The notes beneath the pieces were generated by a model. It made no database searches. It saw only the letters and a program-made list of their open reading frames with translations, and was not told where the DNA came from. The position numbers and the translations under genes were made by a program. This document shows positions 10,515 to 20,465 of a stretch of 64,000 nucleotides of DNA, piece after piece (the stretch's first letter is position 1; each line of letters begins with the position of its first letter). The stretch is from NCBI GenBank assembly GCA_029207755.1, contig JARCOQ010000012.1, forward strand, positions 20,447,740-20,511,739, in the 5' to 3' direction. This stretch comes from Chamaea fasciata. Lineage: Eukaryota; Chordata; Aves; Passeriformes; Sylviidae.

Positions 10515-10619
10515 TTTCAGGATGCACAACACAGGCAGGGAAGGTAGCCCTGGAATACTCCTGGGAGGAAGCTGCAGATAGTGAAGCAGTGAAGAAGCCA
10601 TTCTCAACCACTCTGATGC
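10515..10619 (+). pseudogene. HYDIN: HYDIN exon L13, frameshifted
   Basis: Entry in phase 2 gives F-R-M-H-N-T-G, then the frame runs to a TAG at 10579-10581. The expected continuation (GKVALEYSWEEAA, then KKPFSTTLMR) is present one frame over. Removing one copy of a tandem CAGG at about 10532-10539 would make the two parts contiguous, so this looks like a 4-bp duplication. The donor (ATGC|GTAAGG) is intact. Confidence 0.75.
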
Positions 10620-11198
10620 GTAAGGGCATTTCACTCGGTAGCTGAGGGCCTGGGGAGAACACCCTGCCACTTCACTCCAAAACATGACTTGCTTTTTCAT
10701 CCTTGTCCACACATCCACTTTCATCAGCATCTTCCCAGCTGCAGCTGGAGTTTTCTCCTTGCCCCCCTCTGCCTTTCAGCCCCTTTTGTTCTCGCCCTGC
10801 CACCTGTGCTCTGCAAAGGAGCTGAGGCAGACTCTGGGGAAAGCCACGTGCCTGGGTCAGGGCTGGGAAGGGGACATCAGGTCATCTCTGAGAGAAGTCT
10901 GAGACTGGGAAAAACAATGGTGTAATGCGTGAGCTGCCCTACAGCCCCTGTCTGTGTGCAGTTCCCCATTCCAGGGCAAATGCAAAGTCATTGTCTAAAA
11001 CCAGCTCTCCTGCTCTGGCACGGGAGTGTGTGCTGCAGGCAGGGACCCTACTCCCAGACGCTCTATTTCCTGCTGAAAGTACTTGGCCAGAGATGCTCCA
11101 AGTGCATCCCAGCTCTCTTCCACCTACCTGCAGCAGGAGGCAGAGTTGCTGGGAACACAGGGTTTTGTCTTTGAAAGGTGTCCTCTTCCTCTCTGCAG
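10620..11198 (+). other. Spacer 3' of HYDIN exon L13
   Basis: No further HYDIN exon was recognised, although the intact gene should continue. No repeat family was identified. Confidence 0.4.
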
Positions 11199-11800
11199 GG
11201 CGGTTCCTGTCTTCTACTACTGTAAGGCATCAGAAGAAGCTGGTGAGTCGTTTCTGGTGGGAGCAGGACCATCCTTTTGAGATCCATCCTTCTGAGCTGT
11301 GGCAGCTGCAGCAGCTTGCCGAGCAGCACGATTCTGAGCAGCAGCAGCAGCAGCAGCAGCAGGAGGAGGATTCCAAGGAGCAGCAGCAGCCTGAGGAGCA
11401 GCAGCTTTCTGAGGAGGAGTGGCTTTACATAGAGGAGGAGGAGGAGGAGGAAGAGTTTTCTGAGGAGCCGTTTTATGAGGACGAGGCAGAGTTTCCGGAG
11501 ATAGACCCTAATGACATGACGAAGCTATCTGAGGAGGAGCAGCTTTCTGAAAAAATTGCCCAAAGAGCAGAAATCCCCAAACAAGTCACATCAAATCATG
11601 GAGAAGCTAATGGGACGGAGCCGTGTGGTTGGAGTATGTGTATTTTACTCTGTATTATTAATTTACTGATGCTTAGTATTTCAGCAAGTAACTTCCAGGG
11701 CTTCCAGGACTGTCCTAGACATGCGATCACAAATTATTCACCAGTGCCGCTTGTTCAAGAGAAAGTCTATGTGAACAGTGGCATCTCTGAGGCTCTTGCT
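11199..11800 (+). CDS. Unrecognised Q/E-rich open frame with one membrane segment
   Basis: A single frame is open from about 10925 to 11929. The interesting part begins after a good acceptor (CTCTCTGCAG at about 11198). It encodes a basic start (RHQKKL), a Trp-containing segment (FWWEQDHPFEIHP), a long Gln/Glu-rich acidic stretch at 11335-11560 with (CAG)n and (GAG)n runs, and repeated LSEEE motifs. A hydrophobic segment of about 20 residues follows at 11632-11692, then a polar tail with a possible N-glycosylation site. Beyond about 11800 the frame enters a T-rich simple sequence and is unlikely to be coding. I do not recognise the protein. It could be the 5' exon of a single-pass membrane protein, a retroelement-derived leader region, or chance openness caused by triplet repeats. 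The ATG at 10925 is not convincing as a start. Confidence 0.35.
11338..11361 (+). repeat. (CAG)n triplet run
   Basis: About eight uninterrupted CAG-type codons lie within the Q/E-rich open frame. Further GAG/CAG runs follow at 11380-11403 and 11431-11455. Confidence 0.75.
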
Positions 11801-11812
11801 GCGTGTGGGGTT

Positions 11813-11899
11813 TTTTTGTTGGTTGTTTTGTTTTGTTTTGTTTTTGGTTTTTTGTTTGTTTGTTTGTTTTTGTTGGTTTTTTTTTTTTTTTTTTTTTTG
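11813..11899. repeat. T-rich simple sequence with poly-T run
   Basis: T-rich sequence of TTTTG/GTTTG units passes into an uninterrupted T run of about 20 bases ending near 11898. It may be the tail of a minus-strand retroposon, but no body was identified. Confidence 0.6.
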
Positions 11900-11929
11900 C
11901 CTTTCAGCTGCTTCCATCTACATTCCTGA

Positions 11930-13080
11930 GGGGGAAGGTTCAGGCCAGGACTGGGAGGCCTATTCTGCCCAGCATTAGCCCATTTCAAATCTTGAGACTG
12001 AGTCGTCAAAAGGTAGCCTTTTCCTGCTCTTTTTCTTTCTGTTTGTTGTGAAGTTTGAAGAGGATGTGTGCTTGTGACAGGCTCGCCTCCAGCAAAACAT
12101 CTCAGTGTCCAGGTCCTGCCATTGCAAACTGCTGCTTGTGGTGGACTTGGAGTCCTGATCTGCACTAAGCCAACACAAATAACCTCTGCTGAAGCTGCTG
12201 GGCTTTGCTGGAGTGTAGCTGCCATTGCTAAAACAAGGGGGGGAAGGCTGGGGACGCAAAGGCACAAAATTGCCATTTGCCATTCTCCTGCTGAAACAGC
12301 CGCCTCTTGCTTAGGTGCGGTCACCAGCAAATGCTTGGGGTCATAGGATTCCCTCCACAGTGGCAGCGTTGGCCTTTGAAGGCCGAGTAGCTGCAGTAAT
12401 TACTTCAGATTTAACAAAACTCATTGCATTCATGCTTTGGGTTGGAACCCTGACGTGGTGTTAGATTTTGCAGGCTGCCAGATGTACAGGGGACTCACCC
12501 TGGGCAGAGGGGAATGGATGTGCTTTATGTGGATCAGTGCCTACTTAGAGGTGTGTTTAAAGCTGCTTTTCTTGCAGGACTGGCTCAGTATAAAGCCCAC
12601 TCCAAACGGGTAGGTGACCGAGGTGGGCAGTTGAGCAGGAAATTGGCAGCATGAGATGTGTAACAAAGTGGTTAAGGATCGCCCTGGAGAGGGGGGGTTG
12701 GGAACACCTCAGAGAAGGGCACCACTAAGGGGACAGCGTGCTGCAGCCACTCCCTTGGGCAGAGTGTGCCTCCTGTCAAGTCACGGAGGATTCCTGCTTG
12801 TGTCTCTGGAGTGACAGCAGTGTGTCTGGAGAGGGCAGACAAAGCAGGGGAGAGTTTTCTCAAAGCAAGGTCTCTGCTCCAGAAGCATTTGTTGCTGTTG
12901 TGTCATTCCAGATGTGCTCTACAACGGTATTAAATAAGATGGCAGTAACAGGTTACAAGAAAGCACCCGTTTAAAAAGGAGATGCCAACTTGCTGAGAAA
13001 AGAACTGACCCTTATCCTCATTCAGCAATCACCTCATTTGTCTTTTTCCTAACTTCTGTGTTACTTTACTTTTGCCTTTA
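11930..13080. other. Spacer without recognised genes
   Basis: No convincing exon, RNA gene or repeat family. A possible acceptor and donor pair around 12577-12614 frames a very short open segment with no family match. Confidence 0.4.
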
Positions 13081-13099
13081 CCTCTGCTAGCAATGCACT

Positions 13100-13545
13100 A
13101 ACTTTTAAATACAATTAAAGGGGACAAAATCATCCAAGCAAAAGAAAGCTGTTTATTAGTAACGATTCAACTGAGCTGGGCGTGTCTCCCTCTCCCCGGA
13201 GACGAACAAAGACACCCTCCAGCAAAATGGCAATCTTTCTATACCCTTTATACCTGCCTGGGGCGGCCCCCGGCCCCTTTCCCGTTGGACGGTACTCGGG
13301 AACTTCCATTCGCTCTGACCACCAACCTTTCTGTCCCCTCCCCTCTCCTCCTACTTCCTTTTGGTCAGGTCTTCAACCACGTCCTTCTCCCAGCTCACAG
13401 CAGCATGCAACAGACCAACCTGAAAAAATCCAAACCACAAACAACACACAGAACCAACAACTTTCATTCTTTAACTTAATAACTGTTACAAATGGCAGGA
13501 GACACAGTTTCCTCCTTTAAATGCCTTTATTAATAAGCAGGGGTC
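13100..13545 (-). mobile_element. LTR-like sequence in antisense
   Basis: Read on the minus strand, the region has promoter-like TATA sequence (complement of TATACCTG near 13247) followed by AATAAA-type signals (complement of TTTATTAG near 13152). A second AATAAA complement lies near 13527. This order resembles an endogenous-retrovirus LTR on the minus strand. Boundaries, target-site duplication and family were not resolved. Confidence 0.35.
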
Positions 13546-14777
13546 TTCAGGAGTGGCCTACGCCGCCGCTGCTGCTGCTGCTGCTCCCTTTCGTCCACAC
13601 CACTGAGAAGGAGGTGCAATCCACTGTGCTGCCTGCACTGCAGAGCGGGACTTGTCGGCTCACGGCAATTCCAAAGAACTCCTCTTGGCTTCTAGAGTCC
13701 AGGGGTCTCTCGCTCTTTAAGTCCTTTGGAAGTTATGGTGAGATAGAAGAGCTTGTCTATGAATACCCTCGGCATAAATACCCTTGGGTATGGTCAGTCC
13801 AGTGCTGTCCTTGGCAGATTTAAATTTTGAGTTGGCTCGTTTCGGCCAGGGGCTCTTGGTGTTGATATGGTCCCATCATGCAGCTGGGCTCTTTCAATTT
13901 CCATAAGGGTGGCAGCAGCAGCCTGACTGACAGGCCGGTTGTCAGCAGGAAGGAGGAAGAGGATCCGACAGGTAGTAGGAAGTGGAGCAAGCAGGGAACG
14001 AGCCAGTGGGACAGGCTGGGTGCAGGCAGGTAGAGCAGCAGCAGAAATGGAGAGCAGTGATGCCAGGGAGCAGCAACGGCTTGACCCGACGGAAAGGCGA
14101 CGGAATCAGGTAAGTGGGATTTTGGGGTAAGGGATACAGAGTGGACAAAACTGCTAAACAGCATTATAACTCTTGAACTGATTTTAACTAAACATTCCAA
14201 CTCTATAGCCAACAACTTATAACTCCATAACAATTCTCATCCATCACAATAACCTTTTGACATTGTTCAGCAAAATATCACCTCATCTCTCACACCTCCT
14301 CTGGTACTGTTCTCTTCTTACTGATGTCTAAGTTCTAGATGAAAAAAAGATATTTGCAGTTGTGTGGGCCTCAGTTTCCCTGTCTCAGAACAACGGACAT
14401 CCCAAAATTGTTTCCCATGGAGTCTGATGTAAATTTATGGGTTTTACTTCCTCCGTGAGTCCTCAGTCAGTGCCCCAGAGCTCTGTGACCTCATGGGCAC
14501 AGGGCAGTCCTCAAGGTAAGTGCTGCCTGGCATTCTGGAGAAGGAAACCCGGAGAAATAGGTGCCAAAAGAGCAGCTTGGCTTGAGCCTGCTCTCTGTGG
14601 CCCTGCAGCTCTTGATCAGCTGAGAGCAGAGGTGGGTGAGCTACTGTTTCCCTAGTGTGGCCTGGGCAGAGGTGCTCGCCATGAGTCTGTACTTCAGTGG
14701 GGATCAGTGTAAGATTCTCCTTCATGAACCTTCCTCCCAGCAGCTGAACGTCTCCCTGCTCTCTCTTGCCTCTCCAG
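13546..14777. other. Sequence upstream of HYDIN exon E1
   Basis: Contains a (CTG)n run at about 13568-13585. A strong splice donor (CAAG|GTAAGT at 14515/14516) could end a 5' untranslated or first exon, but no upstream ATG frame is compatible with the phase-0 entry of E1. The true start codon of the N-terminal HYDIN copy was not found. Confidence 0.35.
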
Positions 14778-14897
14778 CTGTCATCAACTCCCCGGAAAAA
14801 GAGATCGTTTCGCGTTTCCCCACCAGAGGTGGTATTTCAGAACTTTGTCGTTCATGAGGTCTATGAAATGGTGGTGTCTCTCATGAATAAGGGCGAG
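14778..14897 (+). CDS. HYDIN: HYDIN exon E1 (N-terminal region), single copy in window
   Basis: Forty codons, phase 0 in and out (GGCGAG|GTAAGT). Encodes a basic start (TPRKKRSFRVSPPE) and EVVFQNFVVHEVYEM, matching the first ASH segment of HYDIN. It lies about 350 bases left of the duplicated unit, so it is not repeated before unit 2. Confidence 0.87.
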
Positions 14898-15899
14898 GTA
14901 AGTGCTGGGACATGGAGTGTTAACACTGTGCTGGAAGAGTGGTGTAATTCCCATAGTGTACAGCAAAGCAAGTTATCTGCTGCAGCACATCCAGAAGAAA
15001 ATGTCTCAGCATCTTGTTCTGCACGATGGTGGAAATCTTCCTGTGCTGGGAACTCTCCCCTGATTTTGCCCATGGGCTGACAGTATCTATCCCAAAGGAG
15101 TTTCCTTCTTTTGAAAGCTCTGATTGATAGGAATGTTGAGGGTTGTACAGTTCTTACCTGCTCTCATGCTTTGCTTGAGTCTATACCACATCTTGTGTCT
15201 CCTTGATTAATCTTGGTTCCTGGTAGGAATTTCTGCCTCTCTCAGCCTGTTTGGCTCCCTTTGTGCAGCTCACAGTCAAAGCTCAGGGGCTGAGTCGTCT
15301 ACGCTTTCTGCTGGAATCACTATCATTAGTGGCACTGGCACGGCAGGAAATGTTCTGAAACAGCCCTGGAATCAGATTGATGTAGCAGAAGCAGTAGGAG
15401 GCCTTTAGGTGCCACTTCAGGCTCCTGCTAAGCTTCATCCAGCTCTGCTCAGGTTTTCCAAAAGCAGCATGGTGCTCTGCTTTCCCTTTGGAGAACCACA
15501 GCACATCCAAAGCCATGTGCTCCTGTTTTGCAGTTTCCCAAGAGAGCTGAGAGGGAAAAAGTTGAAAAACGTCAGCAGTCGTGTTGGACTCTAAAGGGGA
15601 AAACTGAGACCATTTGAATTTCAGTCAGGGAAACATTTTCTTAAATGAGGCTTGTGCCAAGAGTGGGCTGGTGGGAAGAGACAGGAAGGACTCAAAATCA
15701 TCTGGTTTAGACTTTTTGAGAGCATTTTGGTGCTCAGGGGTTGATATCTATGTGTTGAAAATGCATGTTTGCTGTGTCTGTGTATCCCAGAGAGCAGAAC
15801 TTGGCCTGCTGGCTGCAAGCGGGAATGCCCAGCAGCCCAGCTTGCCTGCACAGGCAGCAAGAACCCCTGGAGAGCCAAGGTTGGCTTTTAATACTGAAA

Positions 15900-16330
15900 C
15901 CACACTGTGAGTCAGTGCTGGTCATGTTTTGAAATATTCCCCCCGCAGGCCCGGCCCCCCTCCCCGGGGCTAGCTCTGGAGAGGCTTTGGAGGAATATCT
16001 CCGAAGGGACAGGACAAAAGATTTCAAAAGAGGTTCTTACCCCCAGATTATTCCAAGTCGTTTATTCCTCAAAGGGGTCCAGGGGCCAAAAGAGAGAGAA
16101 CAAAGAAATCCAGGGGTCTTATCTAGTCTCCTATTTTGGGAGGGTCCTGGCATTCAGCCAATTAGGTGTGGACATGTAGGGAGGAAATTCCAGAAGGGTC
16201 AAAAGGCGAGAGACCATTCCCCTAAAGAATTGCAAGGTTTCTCCAGGAGGAAAATGCCTTTGAAGCCCGCAGTCAACAGGCACAACCTGTCTGTGTTTCC
16301 ATCACTTTCGGGGAGGTGATTGCTGTAATC
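15900..16330 (-). mobile_element. Antisense LTR-like element, unit 1
   Basis: On the minus strand it carries AATAAA (complement near 16061) preceding a T/A-poor end and a GC-rich terminal part near 15950. This layout resembles an avian retroviral LTR. The same element is at 42538-42968, so it predates the duplication. Exact ends are uncertain. Confidence 0.4.
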
Positions 16331-16940
16331 AGTTGATGATTCTTCCTTGCTGCTTTACTGGCGCTTTAAATTCTCTTTGTCATCTCCCTTTTTTAGGGAT
16401 TGCTGTGTTCCTTCTTTTGCTTTTCAGGTTTGCATTTGTTCCCAGTAAGGCCACAGTGTTTGGTCTCCTCTCTTGCTGCTCTGCCTGCATGACTGTATCC
16501 CCCAGAACTGCCCTATCCAAAGCTGACCTGCTAGAAAGGAATTTCTTCCTCCCCGCAGGAGAATGTGCTGTTATGCTTTCAGGTAGCCCATTCCCTCCGT
16601 GGAACACGACTGCATAGCTGTGTGCAGGCAGAAATCAGCAGGTTTTTGGCCCTGTTGAATATGCAGATGATTTGGTTCAGGTGCTCTTGTCTCCATCCTG
16701 CCGGTGCTGACCTGCTCGGCCCTTCCTTCCCACCAGGCACTGCCCTACTGCCCCTGGCCAAAATGCTGGAGCCAGACAGAAGGGATTCAAGTTCACCCTT
16801 GGGAATTCTGTGCCTGTACCTCCACAGCAGAAAGGGCTTTGGAAAAGGGGTCAAGGAAGGACGTCACCAGGGCATGGACAGGTCTCCTCTTGTCCTGTTT
16901 CCTCAAGTGGCAAAATCATGGTTCCATGTCTTTCCTGCAG

Positions 16941-17075
16941 AATCTTCAGGGGGTGCAGGTCTCCATGGAGAGCTCACCTTACTTCCAGCTGGCGGGCCCC
17001 AGTGATGCATGCCGTGCCGTGCCAGGAGGCGCCATTACCGATGTGCACGTCCACTTCACTCCTGACGAGAACAAG
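16941..17075 (+). CDS. HYDIN: HYDIN exon E2, unit 1
   Basis: Forty-five codons, phase 0 in and out (AACAAG|GTGAGA). Encodes VSMESSPYFQLAGP and VHVHFTPDENK, matching ESSPYF...FTPEENK of vertebrate HYDIN. It differs from its twin by one silent change. Confidence 0.9.
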
Positions 17076-18499
17076 GTGAGACTGGAGGAGCCAAAACACA
17101 GAATTATCTCCAAAGCCATTGTTGTCCCTGCACTCTGGGTACAGCCCATGCTGTGAGCTTGGCTCCAGGCCGTGGGCAGGCAGCCTGCAGCCAGTCCCAG
17201 CTTGGCATGTGCTGTCAGGCCCTGCACCCAGGCCTGACAGGCCCTGCTTCCCCTCGCTGCACATTCCTCTGAGCATTCCCAAGGGAAGAAAGATGCCCAG
17301 GGAACAGTAGGCAAACGGTAGAGGGGTGTTGATAGATGTCTGGCCATCTCTAGGTATAGTGGAAGGGGTTTCATTATTCTGCAAAGTACTAGAGGAACAA
17401 AGAGGTCAGAGAGCTTTCCGCCTTCCTGACGGGCAACAGCTTCCCTGCCTCACCCGGGGCTGGAGCAAGGACGGTGCTTTTTCACACCCTCTGTTCTCCA
17501 GCCTTGCGGCTGTGCTGTCCCAGAGCACAGCTGACCATGATACGGCTGCAAGGCCAGGGCAGAGGATGTGCTGTGCCCGTGGGCCCAGCCTGGCACAGGC
17601 ACACTGAGCTCTAGGTGCCCTTAGTCAGCAGGAGCTTGGTGAGCTGCAGGGGACTTGGACACCTGCCTGAAAGAGCTCGTGTAGGGCAGGTACAGCCTGC
17701 AGGCAGGCAGACCTGTGGGCCCAGAGCCGGTGGCAGCGACACTGCTGCGGCTCTGTCTTCATGCCTGTCACTGTGGCTGCTCTGTCAGCTGGCGCCCATT
17801 CCATGCCAATTGTGCTTTTGCGTGCAAGTTTGAACACCAGTGCCGAGGCCCTGGCAAGTCTGCTCTCAGCGCTGTGATCTGGAGGCTCGTTCATACAGAG
17901 GGGTTTAGGACATGGCATGGAAGGGTGGAAGCCTTGCAGGGAAACAAAGAGAGGCTCTTTGCAACAGCATCCTGCTACCTCTTAGCACTGTTCTTCTCGT
18001 GACTTGGTTGGAGAGGCAAAGTTAGAGGGGAGTTCTGAGCAAACAGATATTTCTACACCAGGCCAGAGGTCCAGGATCTCTTTGGGTGCAGCTGTTCTCT
18101 CAGTTTCCTTTTGTTGCTTAGATTCAGTTTAACACTTTGTCCTATTCTCAATCAGTGGGAATATAGTAACCTAAGGAGGAATGTCCTGTGTTCCCTAGCT
18201 CCATGTTCCTTAGAAGGGACTTAGGAATTATTTAACATCATTAAAATTGAGAGTAAAAATTATGGTGGCCCTGGGCCCTTGTCTGTATGACCCAAGTGAC
18301 ACAAGAGCTTAATGCCACTGAGATAGGTTTTGCAAAGTGCACTGCTGCCTTTAAAATGTGAGATATTAGTAGAACTTATTGTTCATTTGGGGGTAGAATA
18401 GGTAAATTGATACCCTTGAAGGGATATAGGAAATGGCTTTTCTTCTGCCATGGAGATGGCACCAAATGACCTGTGCTGAGACAGTTTCTTTTCCTGCAG
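17076..18499 (+). other. Intron E2-E3, unit 1
   Basis: About 1.4 kb; no exon or repeat family recognised. The duplicate intron is 43714-45137. Confidence 0.5.
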
Positions 18500-18699
18500 G
18501 TTTATTCCCATGAGCTCGTCTGCGTCAGTGGAGAGGAAAGGATAGTTGTGCCAATTCGGGCCATCCCTGCCCGAGCTATCCTGGACTTCCCTGACGAGCT
18601 GGACTTCTCAAAGTGTCCGGTCAAGGGCAGCACCCGCAAGAGTCTGCTGATTGAGAATTGTGGTAGTGTGGCAGCTCATTACCAGCTGAGCACCGAGAG
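18500..18699 (+). CDS. HYDIN: HYDIN exon E3, unit 1
   Basis: Phase 0 in, 2 out (GAGAG|GTGAGG). Encodes IVVPIRAIPARAILDFPDEL and KCPVKGSTRKSLL, almost the same as my recollection of the mammalian text. Two amino-acid changes (E/Q and S/G) and one silent change separate it from unit 2. Confidence 0.93.
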
Positions 18700-19477
18700 G
18701 TGAGGCAGCTCATCTGTCCTTGTGCAAAACACCTTTGGGGGATAACAGAGTTGGGAAAGAACAACAAAAGGAACCAGAGCATGGGAGCTGCTGCCCTGCG
18801 TCGCCGGCTGGAAATGGGCAGGATGGATGGCATCTGCTCTTGCTTTCAGTGTTCTTAGCAGGATGCAGCCTTTGAGCTTTCTCTGCCCCAGATTTCCTGG
18901 GGGGTGCTGGAACATGTTAGTTGCTGGCTTGCGCCCTCCTGAGCACAAGCAGCTTCTGAAATGGGTACTCACCACTGTCAGCCAAACAGACCCATTCTCT
19001 GGGAGGACACAGGCACATGGCTTTCCAGTGGTGCCTGCATCAGATGCCCAACATGAGCTGTGTTGCAGGCAGCCCGTGCAGTTCCTGTTACTTAAAGCTG
19101 ATCTGATTTCCCTTGTCAGCTGAGGGCATCAGTCCCCTCTTCCGTTCCACGATGAACCTTTGAAAGCCGGTTTAAAATTTCAAACACGTGCTTTAAATCT
19201 CTGAATAAGGTCGTGCCCCCTTTCATTGAGATCTCATTTTATATATTCTGAAGTTCCTGTGTTTCTGCTGTTTTTTCATTTTGGTTTGTGTTAAATGTTT
19301 GCCAAAAGATCATGAATTCTTCATTGGGAACTTTCATAAATGTCAAGCTCCTCCAAGGCCTATCAATACACCACATGCCCATAGGCATAGGCACAGGTGT
19401 ATTAGAAACATGAGACATTTAGTGACTATGTGAAAAGCAATTGGGCTGATTTAGAAGATAAAAGTATAGAATAACTT

Positions 19478-19560
19478 TCTCTAGAGGGGACCTCTGGAAA
19501 TTGTCCGAGCAAATACGCTGCTCAAAGCAAGACCAGTGTCCGGGGATTGCAAGGGGCCAT
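19478..19560 (-). mobile_element. Short degenerate CR1-like fragment, unit 1
   Basis: The text GGGGACCTCTGGAAATTGTC followed by a CTGCTCAAAGCA motif resembles the antisense 3' part of avian CR1 LINEs. It is short and diverged. The twin is at about 46119-46201. Confidence 0.35.
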
Positions 19561-20228
19561 TGGGAGATCTGGAGTTGTCTTTAGATGCCATACAAGGAAA
19601 CAAACATACAAATGGACTAGTTAAAAAGCCGAAGACCTATTAAAACCCCTCCATGACCTTATCTTTTCTGCCTGTCGGGTGCAGTAGTGATTCATTGAAA
19701 GGGTAGATCTAACAGGATGAGAACTATCTTAAGGAACAGCTGACAATTAACTCACTATATTTCTCTAATCAAGCCATAAAAGGCCAAAATTTATCCTGCC
19801 AGCCCCATCTCTTGGCAGTGGTTTTCATTTGGTTATTATAGCGTCAGGGATGTCTCCTTCACAGTCCTTCTTATCTGTGGGCTCAGGGAACAGCTTAGTG
19901 ATGTTGACTGAAATTCAGAGGAGTTAAGTTTAACTGTAGAGCTTGTGTCCTTGGGTCTTGGGGAGCCAGGTCTATATGAGAGATGACTGCTCCAGCAGGA
20001 ACAGGGGAGTCTGGTGGGTACAGCCTGGGGTGGGATGTAGGAGATGCAAGGGCTGATTTGCACTCAGTTTTTCAGCCCTGACAACTGAAACTTGGCTGGA
20101 TCCTCTTCTCCTGGTAATTTGAAAATAAGAAGATATCTTCTTTCTCACGCAACCCCTGAGGTCACTCCCAGGAGTGTTATTCGCATCCTGCCATCTGAGG
20201 GCAGGAGTATGTAACATGGGGCAGGAGT

Positions 20229-20465
20229 GGGAAGGGAAGGGAAGGGAAGGGAAGGGAAGGGAAGGGAAGGGAAGGGAAGGGAAGGGAAGGGAAGGGAAGG
20301 GAAGGGAAGGGAAGGGAAGGGAAGGGAAGGGAAGGGAAGGGAAGGGAAGGGAAGGGAAGGGAAGGGAAGGGAAGGGAAGGGAAGGGAAGGGAAGGGAAGG
20401 GAAGGGAAGGGAAGGGAAGGGAAGGGAAGGGAAGGGAAGGGAAGGGAAGGGAAGGGAAGGGAAGG
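20229..20465. repeat. (GGGAA)n microsatellite, unit 1
   Basis: A near-perfect pentanucleotide array of about 237 bases (about 47 repeats). Open frames in it are repeat artefacts. The unit 2 array is 45 bases (nine repeats) longer. Confidence 0.97.

Larger units (their letters stand above)
293..10619 (+). pseudogene. HYDIN: HYDIN-like gene copy, later part (exons L1-L13), probably decayed
   Basis: Thirteen exons match consecutive segments of the later part of HYDIN in order. HYDIN is a very large axonemal protein of the central-pair C2 projection needed for ciliary and sperm motility. The exons encode ASH/MSP-type beta-sandwich segments; recognisable blocks include LGMFTVSPCSGSI, DITGRDP, PLGIPFTL, IQFGDC and GHLHPGCAKDITVTL, the last nearly identical to my recollection of mammalian HYDIN. 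Splice phases agree from L1 to L3 and from L4 to L13. L3 to L4 does not match with the best sites. L13 carries a 4-bp duplication that shifts the frame into a TAG at 10579-10581. Remaining C-terminal exons, over a thousand residues in mammals, were not found before N-terminal HYDIN sequence begins at 14778. This is therefore a truncated or broken copy, or the 3' part was displaced by rearrangement. Family assignment is strong; pseudogene status is likely but not proven. Confidence 0.75.

Noticed and set aside
12570..12620. Possible tiny exon between a CTTGCAG acceptor and a GTAGGT donor
   Set aside because: It is only about 30-40 bases with no family match and an in-frame stop across the donor.
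14437..14515. ATG-initiated exon ending at a strong GTAAGT donor as the HYDIN first coding exon
   Set aside because: It ends in phase 1, whereas E1 must be entered in phase 0 to give the recognised HYDIN text; the protein text also lacks resemblance.
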